Notes: generated by a model not told the origin, from the letters alone. A stretch of DNA of 64,000 nt from Zygnema cylindricum (GCA_037447655.1 JBBHKE010000125.1:241398-305397), one strand, 5' to 3'. Numbered from the stretch's first letter, positions 10,790 through 24,228 are shown. Numbers and translations are program-made.

Positions 10790-12169
10790 TTTTAAACGTA
10801 GTACCCAACCACTCATTACACGTGTTGTATGGCATAATGGGGTCAATTATATCCTTATTAGAACAAATGTTTATCATATATAGAATTTTCATCGATTTTC
10901 CAACCGTCTAACTAAGCTACAATTTGTTTTCGGATTAACAACACAAATTTGTTGTCAGTTTTTAAACCCCGGACCAGGATTAATATTCCGTAATTATTAA
11001 GAGTCAGTGACAAATGTTGAGCTCGTTTATGAAGTTTTTACAATGGACACTTCCACATTCCGTAACTCATACCAGTGAGTCAACTCTCCCTCTCCCACTC
11101 CCTCCCCCTCCCCCTCCCCCACACCCCCCCCTCCCTTCCTCCCTGCTCATCCATCCTGAATCGCATCATCACGCATCATCTCCCGGTCGTCATCCATCAT
11201 CCGATCTCGATCTGATCTCATCGTCATCATCACGGTCCCATCCAATTGTCATCACTGTCCGACGCACGATCCTGCATCCTCATTTTCATCATCACGTTCC
11301 CACTCCCTCACCCTCTCCCTCACCCTCTCCTTCTCCCTCTCCCTCTCCCTCTCCCTCTCCCTCTCCCTCTCACTCTCCCTCATATATCAAAAATTTGAGG
11401 AATACTTATTTAAATCAAAGTTGTCATAGCTCAAAATGCTTTCTTTTCTTCATTTTTAAATTGTGTGATTTATAGTTGTATTGAATCCCATGAAGGTGCA
11501 AACAAAGAGTATTCTATTGTTTGTATGTATCAGTTTTAACGTAGAGCTATAGTAAAATACCTTTAGCATCAAGATTTATCTAAGTTGGTTGAAAGGTTTG
11601 TCAAACAAAGAAACAAGATACGCGAAAGCTTAAGGGATTAAATTAGCAATTAAGAGATATTGTAATATCGTTTAAAAGTTTTACCATTTATGAATCACAA
11701 CCACGAGTTAAGATAATTGATTATTAGAACATTGTGGCATAAATAAACACTTTTATTTCTTATAGGAAATTATAATGATTATATAAATGTAGAATATAAG
11801 AAACCAGCCAAAATTAATATAATATATAATATTAAGTAGAATCATCAATTTAAGAAATATAAATATTTCGGGTGACATAATACTAAGGACAATAGAGGGA
11901 CAACAAAAAAGGTGAAAGAGAATTGATAAGTCTAGAAGGATCCCTCGATCCTAAATTATAATTAATAATTATATTGTTTACTTTACGCTATTATAGGTAC
12001 GGTTTAATTAGCGTCAATGACTCTAATTTGGCCATTTTTATATAGTGTAGTGGTTGAAATGTGTCAGTCCGTACTAATACAATTGTTTTCATATACAAAT
12101 TTATAGAAAAAGTGTTAGATAACAAGGTTGAGACGGAAGTGGGTGGCTCAAATTTTATTCTTAGGATAC
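10790..12169. other. Intergenic DNA with a CT/CCCT microsatellite
   Basis: No gene is seen. A C/T-rich tract with CCCTCT and CATCAT units lies at about 11084-11390; the rest is AT-rich. From about 11945 the sequence resembles the interior of the TIR element at 61530-62066 (shared GCGTCAATGACTCTAATTTGG / GCGTTAACAACTCTAATTTGG and GTCAGTCCGTACTA), so the left part of a larger related element probably begins here. Confidence 0.45.
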
Positions 12170-13102
12170 GGCCCCATGTAATTGTAACTTAGCGAACTTA
12201 CTTTGTATTTTAGCACAGATTCTCCATACACAGTTTTGAAGTGTCTCTATGTGTCACAACGAAATTGTTACTTAAATGTGTGACGATTGTATACGTCGAC
12301 AATGCCCGCGACGGCTGTCAAAGTATAGAATCCGTCATGACGCACCGTATTTTTCAAAACTTTTTGAAGCGTCGCAAGACACATTGTAATTTTTGAAACC
12401 ATTTAGTATGTCGCATGTCATTACGTGCCATCTTAAACGTACAGCCTTACAACGTGGCTGTACAACAAGCCTTTGCCTCTCTTGTCCGGCCGCCATGAAT
12501 GGACATAGAATTCTTTAGGCCCATGCAACTTTTTTTTTCTTTTTGGGCCTGTTTGTTGGATTTTTCACAGTACAACGTGGTTCGCGCACGTGCGGCAACC
12601 CTCAACATTGTGCTTTCTTCCATTGGTGTCGCGAAGTGGTGAAGTTTGGAGTGAAGGTGAGGCAAAGTGAGCAAGGTGTGAGAGGCGCTAGCTGTAGTAC
12701 CGCCTTCATGTATTTTTCACCTCTCCGTAAAATGGCATTGCAACCGTGAGACCCCTGCAAAAAATAACCGTCGAAGATGCAAGCGGACAAAAATGAACAA
12801 CCTTGTGCTTTTTTCGTCGTCAAAAAAATTTGAAAACGTTTCACAAGTGAGAATATGTTTTCCTATTTGTGAAAGCGCTTTTACATAATTTATAACACAT
12901 CACCGATTTGTTTTAAGACAAGTTTGAAGATGACGTGACAGGGGGTCGAAAAAACACAAAACAACAACTTTTCGTACGTCTTAAGTTTGAGGATGACTCA
13001 AATTGTACTCTCTAATTTTGCGATTTCTTTGTACGGTTGCAACTTTAGCAGTATAGCCCTAAGTTTTAAAGGAAAACGACAGAAAAAAATCTCCTACTTA
13101 AA
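12170..13102 (+). repeat. Tandem repeat of about 930 bp, copy 1
   Basis: It begins with GGCCCCATGTAATTGTAACTT, which recurs at 13105, and the two copies stay alignable through GTTACTTAAATGTGT..ACGATTGTATACG, GCGTCGCAA, the TTCACCTCTCC region, and GAAGATGACGTGACAGGGGG near 12930. Copy 2 is interrupted by a Copia element. No coding sequence is recognised. It probably belongs to a larger DNA-transposon-like unit ending near 19440. Confidence 0.7.
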
Positions 13103-13622
13103 ATGGCCCCATGTACTTGTAACTTAGCGAACTTACTTTGTTTTTTAGCCCGGATCCGACGGACCCGGATTTCAGGTGTCTTTATGTGTTTACTCAAAAT
13201 TGTTACTTAAATTTGTTACGATTGTATACGTTGACAATGCGCGTGTACAATCTGTCTTGCCACACCGTATTTTCCGAAACTTTTTCAAGCGTCGCAAAAC
13301 ATATCTCAATTTTTGAAACGACGTGGTTTGTCACATGTCATTGCGTGACATGGTAGATGTACAACCTTGCAGCCATGGTTGTAGAACATGCCTTTGTGTA
13401 AACCTCTCTTGTCGGCTGCCATGACTTCGCAGATTTTTCACCTTCGCTGATTTTTCACCTTTGCAAATTTTTCACCTTTACAAGAAATGACACTACACCA
13501 TCGAGACCCCTTAAAAAAAAACCGTTCAAGGTGCATGCGGACAAAAACGAACAGCCCTGTACTTTTTCTTGGCGTCAAAAAGTTATGAATACTTTTCACA
13601 CATGAAAATACGCTTTCCTATT
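13103..13622 (+). repeat. Tandem repeat of about 930 bp, copy 2, left part
   Basis: Diverged copy of 12170-12860. It stops at CTTTCCTATT, where the Copia element is inserted; in copy 1 the same place reads TTTTCCTATTTGTGAAAGCG without interruption. The missing right part resumes at 19012. Confidence 0.7.
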
Positions 13623-14262
13623 TGTTGGGATATTGTCGTTTTGTCGGCATTTCGCGAAGCGTCATACCAACATTTATTTGTTGGACGTGAAGTGTCACGT
13701 CATCATACAAAATGTACAACCTCCTTTCATGGCGGTACTTTTGTTATCCGCGAACAAAATGTACTATCTCATTTTGCGTGACTTTTGTTCCCGTGGGCAG
13801 GTGTTTCATTTTGCTTGCAGGTGTGTTCGTGAAGCGACACGTGTTAAGTCAACTTTTTCAGTTAGTCGTTTCAAAGAAAGAAAGCGCGTGCGCCTTCCTT
13901 CGTGGAACTTTCATTGCAGTGTGCGTTAGTTAGCTAGGAAAAGAGTTCGTCGCTACGCTAAGTTCTGCTTGTCTTACCTTGTTGTTTATTAGTGCAGAGT
14001 AGCGACTATATAGGCAGCAGTGTACGGTGCAGAGTATTATCAAATTTATCTATCTTAGATGATTAATCTTGGAGTAAGAAATTATTTAAAGAAGAGAGAG
14101 GAGAGAGAGAAGAGAGAAGAGAGATGATGTAAAGAGGCTTCGGCCAAGAACACTTATAAATATTTTTGGTTGAATATTCCTCTCGTCTTTTATGAGCTTC
14201 CGCTGTGATTATTTTCCGCATTGTGTGAATGACTTTAGAAAGCATTATTTTTAGATCCTACA
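13623..14262 (+). repeat. Copia-1 5' LTR
   Basis: Starts TG and ends CA (ATCCTACA), 640 bp, followed after two bases by the primer-binding site. The homologous 3' LTR is at 18372-19011. Confidence 0.92.
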
Positions 14263-14311
14263 ATTGGTATCAGAGCCAGTGCTTCAGAGTTAGAGCGAGT
14301 GCGTATGGGCC

Positions 14312-15398
14312 ATGTCGACTTCGGAGAGAGCAAGAGAGTTCAGTTTTTTGAGTTATCAAATTGAGGAGACCCGCAATACGGAGAGAAAATTCGAGGAAAT
14401 GTTTGATACACTTATAAGATATGTAGATTCCCGTTTTCAAACTCAACCGAGTGAGAGCAAAGAAAACACTTCATTTTCGGCTACTGATCTAATTTGTGGA
14501 GGAGCTAATGAGAGAGAGAAAAGAGAGGATTAGGAAGGGAAAGGCAAAGATAAAAGAAGAAGAGTCCGATTAGGGCGAAGGAATGGAAAACGAATAAAAT
14601 TATAATATGTCGGTGAAATCCGTGGCCTTTAATGGCACCAATTATGCCGCTTAGAAGAAGTTCATTTCAGGCCGACTTATTCTCAATAAGCTTTGGAGGA
14701 TTGTCAACGGAGAGAAAAAAATGTCAATCGAGAGCAAGACGCGTGCTCAATAGAGATTAGAAGATATTGCAGCAACGAGCGGTTTGATAAAAAATTGCAC
14801 TTCTTCCGTGCGTGGTCATTTCCTCGCTCACGGCACAGCCCATGAATGTCGGCAAGCACTGGAGGAGCAATATGAGAAAGGCGTTGAGAACAAGGGTCAA
14901 TATGTTTATACCGACTTTATGAATTTTAAAATCAAGTCAAATGAATCGATATACGGTGCCGTGAAGCGCTTCAATATTATACTCGAGCAATTAATTAACA
15001 ATGGCCGAGTTATCTTGGATGCGGATAAGTTAAGCGTTTTTCTTAACGCTTTACCGGAGAAGCTTTCGCATCTTAAAGCTATTTTACGAGCGAAGGCAGA
15101 TAACACCTTTAAATTCACCGTCAATTTTATCAAAATGTCGGAGGGAACTCCAACGGCTTCTTCAAGTGGAGGAGGAGGAGTTCTCAACTCTACTACTCTC
15201 GAAACCCCAGATATTAATTTTGTCGGTGGTAGAGGAGGTGGTAGAGGAGGTGGCCCTAGAGGTGGTGGTGGCGGTCGAGGCAACAAAAAGGATCAAGGTC
15301 GTCCGCCAAAGGTCTCTTCGGATCTTTCCAATGTCACATGCTACCGATGTAACTGGCTTGGACATTTGTCTTCCTCTTGTCCGGATAAGGACAAGTAA
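14312..15398 (+). pseudogene. Copia-1 gag (broken)
   Basis: The frame starts at an ATG 50 bases past the 5' LTR (MSTSERAREFSF) and stops at 14533. A second gag portion from about 14607 (SVKSVAFNGTNYAA) has stops near 14653 and 14752, then is open from 14784 to 15398. It contains the UBN2-type gag region, a Gly/Arg-rich linker and a CCHC zinc knuckle, CYRCNWLGHLSSSC, near the end. Several stops and a frameshift make it non-functional. Confidence 0.9.
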
Positions 15399-15639
15399 TG
15401 TCATTTTTGAGGTAAGTGAGGGCATATAAGCCCTCAATGTTATGCGAAGAGTGGAGATTTTGGAGGTGGAAGAGGAGGTAGAGGAGGAGATAGAGGCGGC
15501 CGAGGTGGCGGTCGAGGAGGGGGCCACGGTGGCGGCCGTGGTTACTGTATTGCAAATTACTTAACTATGGTAATGAAATCAGTGATGAGTTTCTGGTTCT
15601 TAACCTTACCTTGACTTGATAAGTAGTAGAGGAAATTTG

Positions 15640-18340
15640 GAGAAGGAGTGGATTATAGATAGGGGGGCATCCCACCATGTTTGCACGGACGCCACCTTGT
15701 TTGATGACATGAGGGAACTTACGGTTCCAAAGTTTATTACGGTTGCAAGCGGCCATGTCATTTCGGTTGGAATGGTTGGCACGGTTAGGCTTGATCTCCT
15801 TTTATGAGATAATGATGGAAAAGAGAAATCTACGGAGTATCGTCTTCAAAATACTCTTTATATTCCGGACGGTTCGCTTAATTTGTTAAGCGTTCCACAA
15901 ATCCAGAAGAGTGGTGGAAGCTTATTTGCGAGAGGTGATCAATCTATACAGATTTGGAATGAGAAGGGGAATGTAACTGGAGAAGGGGTTGTAATGGATG
16001 CGAATCATATTCGGCTCTTATGGAGGAGGTCAAAATCTAAAGTTCCCACCAAGGGAATTCCACACCAAATTTCGGAGTTGAAAGGTGATCTTACCTTATT
16101 GCGTCACCGGATGTGTCACACATCCGAGGTAAGTTTGAAGAAGATGATTCGGCATTCTTCGGTGAGGGGTTTGGAACTCGCATCCGGTGAGAAGGTGAAT
16201 AGATGCGGAGGATTTAGCAAAGGACGTCAAATTCGGAAATCCCACCCGAACAAAGACATCATACATCGAGCTCAAAATCCTTTGGAGCTTGTTCACATCG
16301 ATCTTTGTAGACCTATTAAACCCGAGACAATTGGAGGTAATAAGTATACTTTGGTGATTGTTGATGACTTCTCCCAAAAGTCATGGGTGTATTTATTGAA
16401 AAAGAAATCGGATGCATTTGAAAAATTTAAAGAATGGCATGATATGGCCGAGAGGCAAATTGATAAGAAGCTTGAGTCCATTCGGAGGGATAATGGAGGG
16501 GAGTTTGTTGTTTTTGAGGGGTATTGTAAGGAGTAGGGCATAAGGCGTCAATTCACGGCGCCTTACTCTCCGGAGACAAATGGAGTGGCCGAGAGGAAGA
16601 ATCGTACCTTACAAGAAATGGTTCGTGCGATGGTTCATAACTCCGAACAAGATATGTTTTTGTGGGGAGATGCCATTCTTACGGCAAATTACATTTGTAA
16701 ACGAAGACTCACTTTGGTTTCCAGAAGTAAAACACCGGAAGAGTTGTGGAGTGGTGAAAGCCCACAGTTTATCATTTGAGAATTTGGGGATGTCATGCTA
16801 CGGTTTATGTGGAATCAATTAAGAGGAAGGGAAAATTTGCACCAAGGTGTTGGCCCGGAATTCTTATTGGATATAGTGCGAATCGGAATTTCTACCGAGT
16901 GTATGATCCGGCTCGTCACACTATGGAGGGATCTCGGAATGTGGATTTTCATGAGAATCTCAAATCCGCCATGAACTCCATTGGGAAATTTAAAGAAAAT
17001 ATGGATTTTTATGAGGATAGTGAAATTGAGAATTTTCCATACATTGGGGATTTGGAATCCGATGACGAACCGAATGTAAAAACTCAGAAAAAGAAATTGG
17101 GGAAAGCAATTGAAATTGAAATTAAAAGAAATAGTAACGGATCTTTGGATTCCCGAGTGCCTTCGAAAATTCAGAAATCTCAAAGTTCTAAATCGAGTTC
17201 TAAATAGAGTGAGATTGAAATTGAAATAGAATTCGAGAAAGAGAAAGAGGAGAAGGAGGAGGAGCAAGTTCTTAGAAGGAGCTCTCGGAGTACAAAGGGG
17301 AAGAAACCGGAGAAACTCACTTACGATCGAAAATGGGAAAATGCATCAAATTCGCATTGTTTTATTTACGATGCTAAAGAGACAGAGTTTCTTTTATAGC
17401 AATCACTTATGGAAAATATGACCGACGACCCTCAATCTTATGTCGAGGCTAAGAGGTCGGCCGATTGGGAGAGTATATGGAAACCGGCGTGGGAGAAAGA
17501 ATTTAAGACGGTGGTTGATAATCGAACTTTTGAGGAAGTGAAATTACCGGAGGGGAAAAAGGCGATTGATGCAAAGTGGGTATTTAAGACCAAGACTGGA
17601 GCTTCGAGTGAAATAATTAAGTACAAGGCGAGACTTGTTTGTAACGGATTCCAACAAAGTGAGGGAATCGATTTTAAGGAGACTTATGCTTCCGTGGTGA
17701 AGTTCGACTCGCTACGGATAATTCTTGCCCTTGTAGCGATGGGGAAGAAGCACGTCCATCAAATGGACATGGAAACGACGATTTTAAATGGTGAGTTGGA
17801 GGAAGAGGTATACATGAAGGTATCGGAAGGCGTGCCTCTTTTGAAAGAAGGAAACATATGGCGTTTGAGAAAGTTTTTATATGGTTTGAAACAAGCGGCG
17901 CGCACGTGGTATCAGGGACTTCATCAAGTACAGTTGAAATTCGGATTTGTACAGACTACGTTTGATTTTAGAGTTTACGTGAAAGGTGAATGAGTTGACC
18001 AAATCATCTTTTCTATTTATGTGGATAATATTTTGATGGCATGCGACAAGTTAGAGCGCATTAATAAGTTGAAACGTTATCTTAGATTACATGTCAAATT
18101 GACAAATCTTGGGGAGTTACGATATATTTTGGGAATTGAAGTGATACGCGACAAAGGGGGGGAACATTAAATTCAGTCAAGCTGAATATTGTAATGAGAT
18201 TTTGGAGAGATTTGGTCATGTCGAACGGGATTCTATTTTCGTACGTATCGACAAAAGAGGAGGCGGCAGATTTGCTGACCAAAGCTGCCACGCATGATGT
18301 ATTTGAGAGGGGGCGACCAAAACTTAGATTATGTTGAGGA
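15640..18340 (+). pseudogene. Copia-1 pol: protease, integrase, reverse transcriptase (broken)
   Basis: Protease motif reads WIIDRGASHH, where the catalytic D-S/T-G has become DRG (near 15660). The integrase core shows HIDLCRP, RRDNGGEF and NGVAERKNRTL (16300-16620), with a stop near 16533. Reverse transcriptase is open at 17409-17993 (KYKARLVCNGFQQ, LYGLKQAARTWYQG) and then carries YVDNILM in place of YVDD near 18020. After GIEVIRDK most of RNase H is missing; the pol C-terminus (EEAADLLTKAATHD) follows near 18265. Premature stops and a damaged catalytic site show that it is inactive. Confidence 0.92.
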
Positions 18341-18371
18341 GTTTTGGCGATTTTGACAACAAGAGGGGGAT

Positions 18372-19011
18372 TGTTGGGATATTGTCGGCTGGCCGGCATT
18401 TTCAGAAGCGTCATACCAACATTTATTTGTTGGACGTGAAGTGTCATGTCATCATACAAAATGTACGACGTTGTTTCGTGGCGGTACTTTTGTTATCCGC
18501 GAACAAAATATATTATTTCCTTTTGCGTGACTTTTGTTCTTCTGCGCATGTGTTTCATTTTGCGTGCAGGTGTATTTGTGAAGCGACACGTGTTGAGTCA
18601 AATTTTTGAGTTAGTCGTTGTGAAGGAAAAAAGCGCGTGCGCTTTCCTTCATGGGACTTTCATAGCAGTGTGCGACAGTTAGCTAGGGATAGAGTTCGTC
18701 GCTACGGTAAGTTCTGCTTGTCTTACCTTGCTGTCTATTAGTGCAGAATATCGAGTATATAGGTAGCAGTGTACCCTGTAGAGTATTATCAATCTATCTA
18801 TCTAAGATGATTAATCTTGGAGTATGAGATAATTTAAACAAGAGAGATGAGAGAGAGAAGAAAGAATAGAGATGATGTAAAGGGGCTTCGGCCAAGAACA
18901 CTTATAAATATTTTTGGCTGAATATTCTTCTTGCCTTTTATGAGCTTCCGCTGTGATTAATTTTTGCATTCTATGAATGGAATTTAGATAGCATTATTTT
19001 TAGATCCTATA
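18372..19011 (+). repeat. Copia-1 3' LTR
   Basis: Partner of the 5' LTR, 640 bp, preceded by the polypurine tract and followed by target duplication CTATT. Its end has drifted from CA to TA. Confidence 0.92.
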
Positions 19012-19445
19012 CTATTTGTGAAAACGGTTCTACTTTATTTAAAACACATTACCGATGAGTTTTATGATAAGTTTGAAGATGACGTGACAGAGGGTCGAAA
19101 AAACAAAAGAGGACAAATTTTTGTACATCCTAAGATCTAGGATGACGCAAATTATACTCTACAAATTTGCGATTTCTTCGCACGGTTCCAAGTTTAGCAG
19201 TACAACGCTAAGATTTAAAAGGGGAAAACAACATGAAAAAACCGGTACTTGGCCACATGGGGTTGTACCCTTCACCACATTGGGCCATACCCTTAGTATA
19301 AAAGACGGTGAAAAATCACGCGATCTTGTTCTCAATATTCAAACGTCGACTTATATAAACCCAACCAAAAGCGGTTGCACTGTGGGAATGTGTCCCCAAA
19401 TGAATAAATTAGTGTTATATATAAATTAGCGTTAATTTTTTGTTG
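19012..19445 (+). repeat. Tandem repeat copy 2, right part, and end of a DNA-transposon-like unit
   Basis: Resumes the repeat interrupted at 13622 (CTATTTGTGAAAACGG compared with CTATTTGTGAAAGCGC in copy 1) up to about 19240. The following part, with AAAAATCACGCGATCTTGTTC and CAAACGTCGACTTAT, corresponds to 61850-61960 of the TIR element near the right end of the window. It is cut off by Copia-2 at 19446. Confidence 0.6.
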
Positions 19446-20137
19446 TGTTGAAAGTCATGGGCACTCTGACTTGATTGTGATCCACTTGCACTCGGCGTCA
19501 CACTCGCACGAGCTGGTATATTTGTCCCAACAGCAGGTGCGGGAGGAGCACTTGCGCCCGCAAGGACTAAGCCACCAGTAGACATGACATCAGAAGCAAA
19601 CCCAAAGAGAAATGCTTAGTACACTAGGCCTATAGTGTAAGATATGCACCTCCAAATGAAAGAGGTCTTTCAACCAAACAAATATATACCACAACCAAAT
19701 GAAGGACAATAGAACACAACACAACTTAAAGTGCAATAGTGCTCTCATTTCCTTAACTCTGTGTAGAATGTACATTCCGTGTAAACCTGATTGTTCCTAA
19801 TTGAACTAACTACTCAAAAGATATAGAAAACATATAAAATGTATGTACATGGTTCACCTAAAAATATATTGACAAAATTCTAAGTACTTCGACCAGAATT
19901 GTCTAGTAACAATATCTAGAGCCTAAATATCCGTGAGATATTTATCACGTCTACATTCATAGGCGGCCATACACACTAATTTACTCAACGATAACTACTC
20001 GAGCAGATACTAAATGTCCACACTAAATATAGTTAATAATGCATAGTTGGTGGTCCAAAATATTCTAAGTCATATACTCTAATTTCTAAGACTTACTAAA
20101 GCTTACTTTCCAATAGTCCCCTTAAGCTTTAGAAGAC

Positions 20138-23100
20138 TTACTCTCTTAGACCGCATGCTTTCCTGTAGTACTCCAACTTGAGAGCTGGGAGGGCTTTTGC
20201 CAGCATGTCCGGAACCATTTTCTCATCAGGCAAATAGCAAAGTTTGACAACTTTTGCAAATACTTTCTCTCGTACCAAATATAGCCTAATGTCCATATGC
20301 TTACTCTTAAAATGGTGACTCGGGTTTGTAGCCACACAAATGGTTCCCTGATTGTCGCACCACATTATTTGTCCCGTGTTGTGTAAAACCCAACTTTTGA
20401 ATAAATGCCTTAATCGAAAGCGTCTCTTTGAAGGCTACGCTCGCAGCCATGTATTCAACTTCCATAAAAGATAGAGTCGTGACCTTTTGAAGTTTACTAC
20501 TCCAACTACAAGTTCCACTTCCAATCTGAATGACATACTAAGTTGTAGACTTCCTACTAGGCACATCACCATAGCTAGCATCACTCCAAGTATTAATGCC
20601 AACCTTGTCCCCTCCCAAAGTAAGCGAAAGATTTATAGTCACAAAAAGATAACTTAACACTCTTTTTGCTGCCTCCCAGTCTCTCATTCGTGGATTTTGC
20701 ACACTTCTGTTGAATACACCAATAGTTGCAGCTATATCGGGTCTAGTACAATTCATAAAGTAAATCAGACTTCCTACTACTTGTCTATAAGGTACTTGAG
20801 ACATAAATTTTTGCTCTTTGATACTGAGTTCCTCATCTATTATGACTTTAAACTCATGCTCTATTCTTTCATGTTTTGCTTAAACTCCATAGGAGTTGCA
20901 TAACCTTTGGCATCAGCTAAGCCAATTTTTTCCAACATGTTTCCTATTGCTTCTTTCTGAGTTAACCTAATTTTTTTTTTCTCTATCACTTTGAACTTGT
21001 ATTTCAAGAATATATTTTGCCTCACCGAAATTTTTCATTTCAAATTGTAAGTTAAGAGTGTGTTTTACTCGTGCAATTCATTCTTTGTTCATATTGATTA
21101 GTAGCGGATCATCAACATACACAACAATGGATATCACCTCATCAAGAGTATCAGAACACATCACATATATTGAAGGATCAGAGCTAGTTGTAATAAATCC
21201 TAATCTTGTCAAGAACTCATCTAACTTTTTGTTCCACTGCTGCGAGGCCTGCTTTAAGCCATATAAAGATTTTAAAAGCCCGCACACAAGATTTTTTTTT
21301 CATGCTTCCTAATAACCCTCTAGTTGCTTCATATAAATGCCCTTATATAAATCACTATGCAAAAAGGCACTTTTGACATCCATTTGGTGGATGTCAAAAT
21401 CCTCTATGACAGCTAATGTAAGTAAAATGCGGACAGCTGGAAACCTTACAACAGGTGAAAAAGTTTCTTCAAAATCTATCCCCTCTTTTTAATTATATCC
21501 CTAAGCAACCAAACGAGCCTTAAACCTGTTTATGGTATTATCTGGGTTCAATTTTAATTCAAACACCCATTTACTCCCAATAGCTTTTCTTCCTAGAGGA
21601 AGTTCCACCAGATCCCACGTTTGGGCCTCCATGATGGACTTCATTTCTTCATTAACTACTTCAACCCAGTGTTCTTTTTCATTACTTGAAAAGGCTTCAG
21701 TCAACGTTAATGGCTCTTTGATGTGTGTTGAGTATTCAAAGACTGCATTTGCTCCCCTGAGTCGCACACTTTGTCTGACTCCACTTCGAAATTCGGTCGC
21801 TGGTATAGATGGTTTAGTCCTCCTCCTCGATATATGTGATTTTGCTTTTGATTCAGTTTCAACTTGAGGTAGAGGAGAATCTGCAACTCTTTCAAGCATA
21901 ACAAGTCCTGTTTTTGGTGGAGGAGATGGTTTTGTATGTTGCAAGTCACTTTGGGTTGGTGTAGATGCATTTTTTGCATTTTTTTTCTGAAAAACATAAG
22001 ATTTTCCTCTAAAAAAATATAATCAACACTTCTATCTTTCTTCTCATCTGTACGCTCATTAAACACATCTACTTCTTTTCTTTCATCCTTCAATATGATG
22101 TTTCTGGCTACCACAACTATATTTCTCTTAATGTCATACACCCTATAACCTTTGGCATGATCATCATACCCTAGAAATAGCCTTGGTATGCCTTTTGGCT
22201 CTAACTTCCATTTCCGTGGATCATTATCTAGCAAAATCTTAATTCCAAAAACCTTGAAGGGACTTACATCTGGTTTTTGTCCTGTCCACATTTTGTATGG
22301 AGTTTTATCTTCTACTGCCCTTGTTTCTGACCTTTTTGTGACATAGGCGACAGAATTCATAGCCTCTGCCAAAAAATTTAAAATCTATGTTTATATTAGC
22401 CATCATTGTCCTGGCACACTCTTATATGGTCCTATTCATCCTCTCTGAAACACTGTTTTGTTTTGGAGAATAAGGAACAGTTAGTAGACGTGAGATTCCA
22501 TGCAATTTTAAAAATTATGCAAATTCATTAAAATTATACTCCCCTCCATTATCAGATCTGAATCCTGGTATCTTTCTCTCATGCAGGTTTTCAACCAAAC
22601 TTTATACTCCTTAAATTTTGCAAAGACTTCATCTTTACTGTTTTCAAAAAATAAACTGTAGTAAATCTACTATAGTCATTTGTAAAGGTAAGCATAAACT
22701 TAACACCTCCCACTGATGGGTATCTTGATGACCCCCATACATCCGAATAAATTAGTTCTAGTACCCTGCTACTTCTATGATTAGTTTGCGAAAGGAAAGG
22801 CAAATTATGATTTTTTCCCATTGCACAACCATCACATACATTTGATGTTGGTTTTGACTTATTTGTACACCTTCCACCATTTTTTGATTTACCATCTTTT
22901 CTAATCTATCATAATTCACATGTCCTAAACGTTTATGCCATAAATCACAATCACTGATTACACTTGAGTACATAACATTATTGTCATTATCATTTGCAAG
23001 ACTCAATCGATGCAAATTGTTACTTCCAACAAATCCCTCTACAGCTATTGTCCCAATCTTACTCAGTCTTCTTCCCATTCTCAGATATAATTTTAAAACC

Positions 23101-23423
23101 TTTCTTTTTTGCCACTGAAGTAGAGAATAAAAATCTTTTAAAAGTTGGGACATGCAACACATCTTCAAAGACCATTTTCACATATTTCCTATCTACGTTC
23201 AACATAAGTGACACCCCCCCCTTGCTTTCGACTCAACAAAGGTATCTTCACTAAAATAAAACTTGATGGGTGAAATAGATTGAATACTCTCAAATAGATG
23301 GCGTTTGCGACACATGTGGGCAGATGCACCAGAGTTCATTATCCGTTCGTCTTCCTCCACGCCTTCCGTTGCATTTGCCATAGCAAAGTATTTCTTTTCA
23401 CTGTTGTTGGGAAAGCTACTCAC
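20138..23423 (-). pseudogene. Copia-2 pol (broken)
   Basis: From N- to C-terminus on the minus strand: protease with MNSGASAHMC near 23330; GAG-pre-integrase HKRLGHVNYDRLEK near 22930; integrase core LIYSDVWGSSRYPS near 22750; reverse transcriptase with KWVFELKLNPDNT near 21560, SLYGLKQASQQWNKK near 21260 and YVDDPLL near 21100; YRQVVGSLIYFMNCTRPD near 20770; RNase H with WCDNQGTICVATNP and HMDIRLYLVREKV near 20300. Multiple stops and frameshifts separate these blocks. Confidence 0.9.
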
Positions 23424-24228
23424 GTCCTCCTCCTTAAGTTCGTTGAAGAGAGCAGTTGTTCATCCACCTAATTGAGAAGGAACTGGGCTTTCATCCCTGC
23501 CAGAGCGAAAATTTGGCTTTCGCTTTCTTGTAGACATTACACATTCTGAAAACATGCCATTTTTTATCACAGTGTTAGCAGTTTAAAGGTGACCTTCTAG
23601 GACCACTACATCTGCCACTACCATTCTTAGAGTCTGAAAACAGGTTGGCTAGTGCGTGCACAGACTACTACCTCTTTGTGAAATCAGGTTAGCTCCTTCG
23701 CATAAAATAAACCAAATTGCTAATGCTATATTCCCTTGACTCTATGGAAGAGCCCTAAGCCTATCCATGGCTTCCTTATATTCCTCGGGCAATATTCTCA
23801 TCATTAACAGAGCCTGTTGAGGTGGTGAAAAGTCCCCACCTCCATTTGTAGTCTGAAGGAACAACCTTTTAATATCATGACAATGATCTGAAATATTACC
23901 TCCAGAATACTTAAATTCAAAAATCTGAGTGGCTATGTTAGTTTGGACAATAACATATAGCTAAACATACAAAGTACGTTCACTTAACTAAACTTCAGAG
24001 GCTTTCTTCATCTCAAGATACGATATTACCAAGTCTTTTGTCATTAACTGTTTCAAGACGTTGAGGCGGTGGAGATTTTTCTTTCTCCAATCAGGTGCAG
24101 TCACATCGGCTGTTCCTTCCACAATGGGTGACAAGTCTCTCTCTTCGAAATATGAGCTCAACCTATCTTCCTACTATAAGTAGTCCGTTCCATCAAAAAT
24201 AGGCAATTTGGGCGGTGGGCCCATAAAT
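23424..24228 (-). pseudogene. Copia-2 gag (broken)
   Basis: On the minus strand it begins MGPPPKLPIFDGTDYL, followed by a stop, and continues with LSSYFEERDLSPIVEGTA and similar gag sequence. A CCHC knuckle near 23560 has a stop inside it. Non-functional. Confidence 0.75.

Larger units (their letters stand above)
13623..19011 (+). mobile_element. Copia-1: Ty1/Copia LTR retrotransposon, complete layout but dead
   Basis: A 5389-bp element with two 640-bp LTRs (13623-14262 and 18372-19011), both starting TGTTGGGATATTG. It is flanked by the 5-base target duplication CTATT (13618-13622 and 19012-19016). A canonical primer-binding site, TGGTATCAGAGC (initiator Met tRNA), lies at 14265-14276 and a purine tract (AAGAGGGGGA) at 18361-18370 abuts the 3' LTR. 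Domain order is gag, protease, integrase, reverse transcriptase, as in Copia. The frame is broken by many stops and much of RNase H is deleted. The LTRs differ at a noticeable fraction of sites, so the insertion is not recent. Confidence 0.95.

Noticed and set aside
11014-11475. 153-codon frame rich in Pro and Ser/His
   Set aside because: It spans a CCCTCT/CATCAT microsatellite and has no family resemblance or splice context.
12447-12844. Several 70-80 codon frames on both strands
   Set aside because: They lie in the 930-bp tandem repeat, are not conserved in frame in the second copy, and match nothing I recognise.
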